A stretch of 64,000 bases of DNA from Hygrocybe punicea. Taxonomy: Eukaryota > Basidiomycota > Agaricomycetes > Agaricales > Hygrophoraceae. This document shows, in pieces, positions 56,840 to 64,000 of this stretch. The stretch is taken from NCBI GenBank assembly GCA_963556145.1, contig OY744461.1:9062891-9126890 (forward strand). Direction: 5' to 3'. The notes under the pieces are model-generated. The model ran no database searches, was not told the origin of the DNA, and was given only the letters and a program-made list of their open reading frames with translations. Each line of letters starts with the position of its first letter. Position 1 is the stretch's first letter. The position numbers and the translations under genes are program-made.

Positions 56840-58764
56840 TCATAGGAAGTCACTGAAAGCACCCATATCCTGTCCCCCCGATTCCTATTTAGATAATAGC
56901 AAACGATCAATAACCTGGCCCGACAAGTGGGGGAAAAAATTGGGTTTTTGACTCACTCGAATGCCGATTTCCCAGTCTACCCCAAGCGAAAAAAAAAAAA
57001 GTTCATTAGTTTACGGGCAAAGGAAGAAGGCGCTGATGAAGATGACGTACAACTATATATAAACGTTACAGCCATAAGTATACCGGTACCGCTTCCGATC
57101 GCTCCGAGAAGGTCAGCCGCGACGGACAGTAAACCGAGGATTGCCCCTCCGAATGCAGCTGCCGTTGGGATGACACGCTTGAGTTCTTTGTACATCGACC
57201 CTTCGCGATGCCCGGCCATAACCTAGGCAGAAGAAAAAAAGTGTCAGATATGCAAATATTAAGCCAAGAAAAGGAGTGAGGTCGAAACCATTTGTTGGTC
57301 CTTCAACTGCTTCGCAACATCTCGAGGTCCACTGCCAGACACTTCGATCCAAGTCTTGGAGAAAAGGGCACAAGTAGATAACATAAAGGTAATATAAATA
57401 GCTGTATGAATGGGATCGAGAACGGCTTCTTTCATGGTGTGGGGAGGAGACATGTAATATGCGATGCCGGACGTTGCTGACAACTGAGGAGAATCCGCCA
57501 AGGGCTAGAAATACGACGAAGAGCATGAGAGAGAGAGAGATAGAAATAGCAGTCACTCACTTCCCAGACGCCGAGGAGCCGGACAAAGAAGTTGTTGGGG
57601 AACCGGGTAGCGAGCATTTGCGAGAGGATAAAGACGTGCGAGGTCAAGGCAGACTCCAACATGATCGGCGTATTAGAGGTGTAGAAAAGCTTAACGGGAT
57701 ATGAACCACGTTGGCCACGGAAACGATTCGATTTAACAGGAATCTCGATGCGGAATCCCTGAAGGTAGATGACAACGGCAAAAATAAAAACGGTCGCAAT
57801 GAGGTTCATCACGTTTGGTAGTCGGTCACGCCAGAACGCTTCCCTGAGCGCACGACTCTTATCATTCCAGGTGAATAGCAGATGGATGAGAGCCACAATA
57901 GCGCCTTCAAATTCTGGACCGCGACCGGTGTTAACGGTGGTGGGAGAGAAGGCTTTCCAGACGATGGATTCACAAATGTTGGTTGCGATGAAGAGGGATA
58001 CGCCAGATCCCAGACCGTAACCTTTTTGTAGCAGCTCATCCAAGAGAATCACGATGAGAGCGGCAGAGACGAGTTGGATGATGAGTAGAAGACAAACACC
58101 GGCGCCAAGATCACTCGGTCGACCGTAAAGGCCGGTAAGAACGTAGACGGTCGCATGGCCGAGAGAGATAATTAAGGCAAACACTGCGGATAAACATCAG
58201 AATCACCAGAACAAGAGGTACATGTGTGTGTGGGGGGGGGGGGGGGGGTGTAGCTCGAGAATACTCTTGGATTGTGTAAAAGCAAACGACTGACATTTTT
58301 GGGCACCGCCGAATAGGGCTCGATCCTCCTTCAAGCCAAAGTCAACGTCTATCAGGTTGGCACCCGCCAAGAGCTGCATGATCATTCCACTAGTGACGAT
58401 TGGACTTATTCCAAGCTCCATGAGAGTTCCACGATTAGAGGCCAAGATTACTCGCATCCAATACAAAGGGTCTGAGGAATCCGACGACATGATTCCGTAG
58501 AGTGGGACCTGCGAGCAGACCAAGAATATGAGGAGGGTGACGGCTGTCCATAGCACTTTTTGGTTGAACGGAACCTAGAAATTGTCAGGTGAGCAAGAGG
58601 TTATTGAAGCAAAGAGCCGGGAAACCTCACTTTCCGGTCTGGTGAAGAAACTTCGGGGAGGATGGGAAGGAACGGTCGGACAAGGTTCAAAAAGCGGACT
58701 GAAAATGTAAACGTTAGCGTATTCCTTTACCGAAACTACAAACAAGACGAACATCCGCTCATGT
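56840..58764 (-). CDS. SEC61: Sec61 alpha, translocon channel subunit
   Basis: The protein-conducting channel of the ER membrane, for co-translational import and membrane insertion. I read eight exons: 58764-58755, 58698-58631, 58574-58295, 58183-57561, 57504-57289, 57222-57051, 56976-56957 and 56884-56840. They give 477 residues, the normal length. The first exon has only ten bases (MSG plus one base) with a GTTCGT donor; it is inferred from phase and length. Hallmarks: [112 protein letters not shown] and [20 protein letters not shown]. The tail is [14 protein letters not shown]. About ten membrane helices are expected. A 17-base poly-G run (58232-58248) lies in an intron. No damage; presumably essential. 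Confidence 0.93.
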
Positions 58765-59328
58765 TTTAAAAGCAGCCAAGGGTCGCTGAAGGAATGGCTG
58801 CAGGTTAGGTGGTCGAATTCAAGAAGGACGTGGCAGACCAAACATACGTCAATATCCAAGTTTTCAACTGCTAATACCAGATACCAGATAACCTTCAACA
58901 CTGCCGCTGAGACTGATGTGTTGGCGAGGAATGCGGTACTGTGTTGGAAGGACAGAGTTGGGAAGTGTGTGGAGAACGGTGGTGTAATGGGAAGAAGTCG
59001 GTTAGTCCTTGGCAAGGATCTTGAACAGGGAATGTTACACTGAAATCCTTCAGATCTACTCGGTCCATGTCTTCAAAATGATTGTGCAGAACAAAGATCG
59101 CTCAGTTGTACTCAGGCTGCTTCAAACTCGGGGCATTATCACAGCACTGTTCAAGTATGTGGTCTTCCGGTATTTCGTTGTTCGCTTCTGCAATGATGAG
59201 CGAACACAGCGGCCGCCGCACTGCCTCATGCCAATATTAATGATTCTCGGCTGCCGAAAGCTGGGCTTGTTTCTATCAACCGAACATAACATTGCAAGTG
59301 TGCAACTCTTCCTCGTCGTCCAAGTCAG
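58765..59328. promoter_or_regulatory. Divergent promoter region between SEC61 and the monooxygenase gene
   Basis: About 560 bp separate the two divergent starts. No convincing TATA box or known site was recognised and no ORF is supported here. Confidence 0.35.
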
Positions 59329-60586
59329 ATGGCCGTGAAGAAAGCAATTATCATTGGTGGAGGTATCGCAGGGCCCGCGACCGCTCTTGCTCTCTCAAGA
59401 TCAGGCATAACATGCACGATATACGAGCTTCGGGAGGGCGCAGCTACAATTGGTGGCGCCATCAACCTCACCCCCAATGCTTTGCGCGCCCTTGATAACT
59501 TTGGCGTCCTCGAAACAGCACTGACCTTGGGCTGTCCCTGCGAGAAGATCGAGATGTTTTCAATTGCCCCTGGCCAGAAACTTGGAGAGTTGCCGTTTGG
59601 AAATGCCCAGCGCCACGGGTACAGCTCCTTGCGGATTTGCAGAACAGATTTGCAGCGGCTGATGCTATCGGCTGTGGCGAAAGCCGAGATCGAAATTCAG
59701 TACAACAAGAAGCTCATCAGAATTGAGGAGGCAGAAGATTCCATCACTGCCATCTTCGAAGACGGGACCTCAGATTCTGCAGACATCCTTCTAGGATGTG
59801 ACGGCATCCACTCCGCCGTGCGCACTCGATTTGTCGAGCCATCCCGCGGCCAGATATACACCGGGGTCTCCTCCGCCTACGGGATAGTACCCACGTCCTC
59901 CATCACCGAACCCATCCACTTTTCCGTAACAGCGCTTAACACCAGCTGCAACGGCTCCCTCCTCACCACGTACTGCAACTCCACAAAGACTCACATCTTC
60001 CTTGCCGCCGTAATGGAAGTACCAGAACAGCATGGCCAGGATGGCTGGCGCGCCCGCGGCAAAGTCGCCGAGGAGGCCCGCAGAGACCTCCTCCGTAGAT
60101 TCGAGTCTGCGAAACTCCCCTGTGTGATGCAAATGGCTAACGCCATCGATGACCTGTACTTCTACCCCGTGTTTACGCTTGATAACGAGGGTGTTTGGAG
60201 CCGTGGCCGAGCATTGCTCATAGGAGATGCTGCTCACGCCGTATGTGAACTCCCCACCCCTCCGCTGAATTTTTCTCACCAACCGATAGATGCCTCCGGG
60301 CGGTCATGGTGTAGGTCTCGCTTTGGAAGACGCTGCGCTTCTTGCACGTCTCTTGGAAAGCAACAACCCCAGCCACCCACAGGAAATCTTCCCGCGATAC
60401 GAGATCCTCCGTCGGCCACGGATCCAGAGCGAGTATAGGCACGCTGCCCAGCGCTGGGAGGGCGTCAAAACTATTAGCTGGTGGCGACAGATGTTGCGAG
60501 AATTTGTGTATTGGATTTACTTGGCATTCTTTGCGAAGCAGGTAGATGAGAGTTTTAAGTATGATATTTTCAAACAGGACCTGTAA
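59329..60586 (+). CDS. FAD-dependent monooxygenase (salicylate hydroxylase-like)
   Basis: Two exons (59329-60240 and 60290-60586) give 402 residues. The N-terminal dinucleotide-binding motif IIIGGGIAGPATALALSRSG (residues about 7-26) is the FAD Rossmann motif. A DGIHSAVRTRF block (about 165) and GDAAHAMPPGGHGVGLALED (split by the intron) are the other two FAD/NADPH signatures of the group A flavin monooxygenase family (PF01494). It likely hydroxylates an aromatic or polyketide-like substrate using NAD(P)H and O2; the substrate cannot be told. The first in-frame ATG is at 59329, and the N-terminus has the usual short lead. No other secondary-metabolism gene is nearby. Confidence 0.9.
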
Positions 60587-60840
60587 TTGTTCTTCTTTTG
60601 TGTATATTGAAGGTACATGTATGTTACAGTATCATGATAGACACAGCCTTGCCGACCTGGACAGATTATCTGATCTTCCTTTTTTGCTTGCATTTTACCA
60701 GCCTGTTGGCTCCTCTTCTCCCAATTGGGTTGAACACAGCAATTATGTAATGCGGAATAGACAGGCGCCCGAGTATATCAGAGCCTGAGAGGATTTCCCA
60801 TATGTCCTAGGCCCTCCTCAAGGTCCTCCAAGCGTCCAGG

Positions 60841-62012
60841 ATGGAGTCCAAGTTTCCCCTTCGTCGTTTCGTTTTGTCCGTCGTTGTCGTGACCGTCTTA
60901 TCCTGCAACGTTGAAGCCTTGTCTATGCTGCCCCGTGATTGCACGATATCATGTCCTCCCATGGATTTGGGTTATTACCCGCTTGGGGACGGTTCAGGCC
61001 TGATCAACGGGCTGTTGACTTGTACTTATCCTTTTCTCTCCCATTGTTCGTATAGTGTGGTGAGTTGTTTTTCCAATATGCGAAAAAAAAGGTGTTTTGA
61101 ACCCCCACCCCCGTCACCGTTCATAGTCGGATGGGAGCTTGACGAAGGACAGCGATTCCAGCCTTTGCCCCCTATCCGTACATTGCACCGCTTCCTCCTG
61201 CACCTGTCCCAGTACTGATCTTGGCAATTACCCGCTTGGAAGGGGTTCAGCCCAATTTGGAGCCTCCCTCATTTGCACATACCCAACAGCAACAGAGCTG
61301 AGCAGCACTTCTTCTTATTGCGAGTACAACATCGTCAGTCTCCTCTTCTCTTTTTCCTGCTTTTGATACATGAATGCTTAAATTCTGAACAAATAATACT
61401 TAGACGAATGGCTCCCAAGTGTATGATAGCGACGACAATCTGTGTCCCCTCATCGCTGTAGAAGAGGGCTGTAATACCCCGCCTTCCAGTTCGACCCCGC
61501 CTTCCAGTTCGACGCCTTCCTCCACCACCTCTCTATCTTCATCCACTACGCCCACACAATCACCATCGGCTGCCGCTGCCAGTGTGACAGCCTCGTCAAT
61601 ACCAGCGAAATCGAATACCAAGCACGTAACAGCCATCGCAGTCGGCAGCACTGTCGGTGCCCTAGCCCTATTCGGCTTAGGCCTACTTGCATGGCTTTTA
61701 TTGCGGCGGAAACCAAAAGTTCCCCTAGAGCCCCCCAGTCCACTCACGTCCGCCACGCCGTTCAATACGGATGTTGCATCCCAGCAATGGTACTCGAATC
61801 CTCACAGCCCTCCTCCTGGGAGTATGGGAACGTATCCGCATAGCTCTCCTCCTCACAGCCCTCCTCCTGGGAGTATGGCAACGTATTCTCATAGCTCTCC
61901 TCCTCCTCACAACCCTCCTCCGGGTGTATCGTATCCGCACGGCCCACAGACCTTCGTAAACCCGTCGATATACTCCTATTCATCCGCACGGCCCAATCTG
62001 CCAGAATTGTGA
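60841..62012 (+). CDS. Secreted-type single-pass membrane protein with Cys modules and Ser/Pro region
   Basis: Three exons (60841-61059, 61127-61333 and 61404-62012) give 344 residues with matching phases. A signal-peptide-like start, RRFVLSVVVVTVLSCNVEA, is followed by two copies of a Cys module: CPPMDLGYYPLGDGSGLI then CTYP, and CPSTDLGNYPLGRGSAQF then CTYP. A TPPSSSTPSSTTSLSS-like mucin stretch leads to the helix VGSTVGALALFGLGLLAWLL with a basic stop RRKPK. The cytoplasmic tail repeats HSPPPGSMGTYPHSSPP. Architecture like this (sensor-like or wall-associated) is common in mushroom genomes. I do not recognise a named family. Confidence 0.8.
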
Positions 62013-62331
62013 TTTTTTTTAAAAAGGCGGATTTAAATTTGGTATTTTGGTATATGTCAACTTCGGATTTGCTAGGCTTCTGTTAGTAGGTTGTATTAAA
62101 GGACTTGGTTCGCCCCCATAGGCGTTCGTATGCAAACTCATTGTCGCTTTCCAGTATAGCTGAGTTTGTTAATGACATCAAATTCGAGTCACCAAACGAC
62201 TTATCATACAGTGCTTCAATTCATCAACACAATTGTAGTACAGGTTAGAGTTCACGATAAATTTCATATTCATTCTCTTTTTTCTGCTCGGGTCAACACC
62301 TCTTCGTAACCCGATCGACAGGCGACGGTCA
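62013..62331. other. 3' flank between converging genes; no gene seen
   Basis: AT-rich sequence between the stops of the membrane protein and the superoxide dismutase. No ORF or repeat is supported. Confidence 0.6.
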
Positions 62332-63184
62332 TCACAACTTGGAGTTTTTCACGGCCTCATTGAACCGCTTCTCAGCCTCTTCGAAGTTGATAACGGACCA
62401 AATAGCAGTGAGGTACTGCGTGAGGACGTTAGCCTTCCCGAAACACACCCGAAATGAAGAGAATGAGAAGACGAACATCAGCCTTGACGTTGAGATATTG
62501 CAAGTAGAAGGCATGCTCCCAGATGTCGACACCAATAATGGGGACGTGGGTGAGGAGAGGGTCCTGGTTGGGAGTGGTGACGATCTCGAGAGACTTGGTG
62601 GTCGTGTTCAGGCCCTGTGTTCCAGAGTGATCAGCGAGGAGACGCAAAGGAGAACAAAGAAATAACGGACAAGCCAGCCCCATCCACTGCCTTGGATGCC
62701 AGCAGTAGTCGCATTGAATTCCCTCTGGAAGTGCTGAAAATCTCCAAAAGTACGCTCGAGGGCGTCCTTTAGAGGGCCAGGTTTGAGGGTCCCACCGATT
62801 CCTTTGCCCTCGGATGCAGGAGGGGCCAGGTTCATCCAGAAGAGCGAATGGTTGATGTGGCCTGGGGCGTTGTGCAACAAAAATAAAATAATGCGACGTC
62901 AGTTTTTTTTTTGTAATCGAAATCGATAACCGGCGATTAGGCGGTGGTGTGGAACGATCGGATAGGGGGGCGCCAAACTCACCACCGCCGTTGAACTTCA
63001 ATGCCGCTTGCAGTGCAATTCGCTCTTTGGCGCTACCAGCCTTGGCGTAGGAGGCCTCGGCAGCGTTGAGTGCGTTGACGTAGGTCTGGTGGTGTTTCTT
63101 ATGGTGGAGCTCCATTATCTGGCGTGATATGAAGGGCTCGAGCGCGTCGTAGGCGTATGGGAGGTTGGGGAGTACGTGTGCCAT
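62332..63184 (-). CDS. Manganese superoxide dismutase
   Basis: Converts superoxide to hydrogen peroxide and oxygen. Four exons (63184-62983, 62861-62671, 62614-62477 and 62415-62332) give 204 residues. Two introns use unusual donors: GTCCGT after exon 2 and GTTCGT after exon 3. Metal ligands are visible: His in [16 protein letters not shown], His in [13 protein letters not shown], and Asp and His in [39 protein letters not shown] and [13 protein letters not shown] are family hallmarks; [10 protein letters not shown] marks the Mn/Fe type. No mitochondrial presequence precedes [13 protein letters not shown], so it is probably cytosolic, as known for some basidiomycete Mn-SODs. Confidence 0.94.
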
Positions 63185-63603
63185 AGTGGGTGTATAACGA
63201 TTGGGAGTAACGGTATGGCCCAGGTGGGTGAGCTTTATATAGTAGAATATTATCTAAGCACCTGCTCTGAGACACCGGTGACGGCCTTCAACTTCCACTT
63301 TGTCAAACATCGAGGCTGATCAGAGCCGCCGTCTTTCTCTCATGTTCCTTGCGGTGTTCAAAGGCGGGCAATGGGTGCCATGGCGTGGATGAACAAGGTG
63401 AACAACGCCATCCATGGAACCGAGACCCTAACCTCACCGTGACCTCATCAGGTCCTCATGGATCATCATTGATCATCAAATGTTGCTAGGTTTTCAGAGA
63501 TCTACTTGATTTCGGTAACAGCTGAAGCTTGAGCTTGAGCCACTTCGTCAAGCGCAGGATCGCAAACATTTTTTATATTCTTTCAAGACAATTTCAAACC
63601 ATC
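63185..63603. promoter_or_regulatory. Divergent promoter region between Mn-SOD and the right-edge gene
   Basis: About 420 bp lie between two divergent starts. CTTTATATAGTA at about 63231 could be a TATA-like element for the dismutase (reverse orientation). There is no ORF. Confidence 0.4.
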
Positions 63604-64000
63604 ATGGTATGGAATCCATCAGGCCAATACGACCTGGTTGCGCAGGAAGAGGAAGCGACATTGTCAAGAACAGCTCGAAGACGTGGAATTTTCGCTCGAG
63701 GATCATGCACCTCTGGGTACGTGTCATTTATTCGTCCTGCAAACCAGTTTCGTGAACGTTGATTAATCATTACTAGCGTCGCAAAGATCATCTCAATCTT
63801 TTTTTTGGCTCTGCTCATAGGGATATTCGTTAATTTTGGCCAGGTGATAACGAAACTCGTATCTCCCCCGGCTTTTACGTCGAAATACCCTCTTACCGTA
63901 TTAATATCCACTGCCGATGCTTCAATTGGTGAAGTAGATTACTGGATTCACGGTATTTTGGCCCGTCTCGGAAGGCCCATTGATGTCCAAGTGGTGAACC
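63604..64000 (+). CDS. Type II membrane protein, partial (off right edge)
   Basis: Exon 1 (63604-63716) starts MVWNPSGQYDLVAQEEEATL with a basic RTARRRG. Exon 2 (63777 onward) has one hydrophobic helix, IISIFFLALLIGIFVNFG, then TKLVSPPAFTSKYPLTVLIS and YWIHGILARLGRPIDVQVVN. A cytoplasmic basic N-terminus plus signal anchor suggests a Golgi/ER lumenal enzyme or similar. The catalytic part lies beyond the window, so no function is assigned. Confidence 0.65.

Noticed and set aside
1..64000. CRISPR arrays, bacterial operons or rRNA genes
   Set aside because: None seen. Spliced genes and eukaryotic transposons exclude a prokaryotic source.

Overview
The window looks like an assembled stretch of a filamentous basidiomycete genome, most likely Agaricomycetes. 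Genes are cut by many introns of about 50-70 bp with GTRNGT donors and YAG acceptors. Both host genes and repeats belong to families that I recognise as typical of mushroom-forming fungi (Plavaka/tnp2-type transposases, an HNH-domain family, a SAP-domain family, a CorA-like family). No species can be named from sequence alone.

Layout. 1-2.9 kb: a partial tnp2/Plavaka-type transposase running off the left edge, then a mariner fragment. 3.0-5.1 kb: a multi-exon CorA-like membrane protein. 5.2-13.0 kb: an HNH-domain gene split by a 6.6 kb DNA transposon (5643-12265). That transposon has 31-bp perfect terminal inverted repeats, a 9-bp target duplication, a transposase, an accessory gene and a 540-bp mariner MITE nested inside it. 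13-21 kb: relics and small genes (two copies of an Agaricomycete repeat family, an ankyrin scrap, a small secreted Cys-rich protein, a Pcl-type cyclin pseudogene, the 5' half of a tyrosine-recombinase-like gene). 21-27.9 kb: poorly coding DNA around one intact-looking gene of about 12 exons at 24.05-26.5 kb. 28-36.3 kb: an AT-rich, CpG-poor Helitron (HUH Rep plus Pif1 helicase plus a C-terminal cysteine-peptidase-like domain) ending in a hairpin and CTAG. 36.3-39.8 kb: the 3' part of a tyrosine-recombinase-like gene and a SAP-domain gene. 40-41 kb: a 126-bp higher-order minisatellite. 41.2-45.7 kb: an Agaricomycete hypothetical gene interrupted by a 2.35 kb gag-only LTR retrotransposon with 147-bp LTRs. 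46-56.4 kb: palindromic repeats, a truncated hAT transposase, gag fragments and a deleted Copia element. 56.8-64 kb: a gene-dense, repeat-poor block with Sec61 alpha, an FAD monooxygenase, a Ser/Pro-rich membrane protein, Mn superoxide dismutase and the start of a membrane protein.

The main biological message is a nested transposon graveyard next to conserved housekeeping genes. Nearly all nonsense codons in otherwise open transposon frames are TGA where an arginine CGA codon is plausible. The two LTRs of the gag-only element differ only by transitions, four of five at CpG. Both fit C-to-T decay of methylated CpG in repeats. Two nested insertions can be read at base resolution, with target duplications and continuity of the interrupted host gene on both sides.
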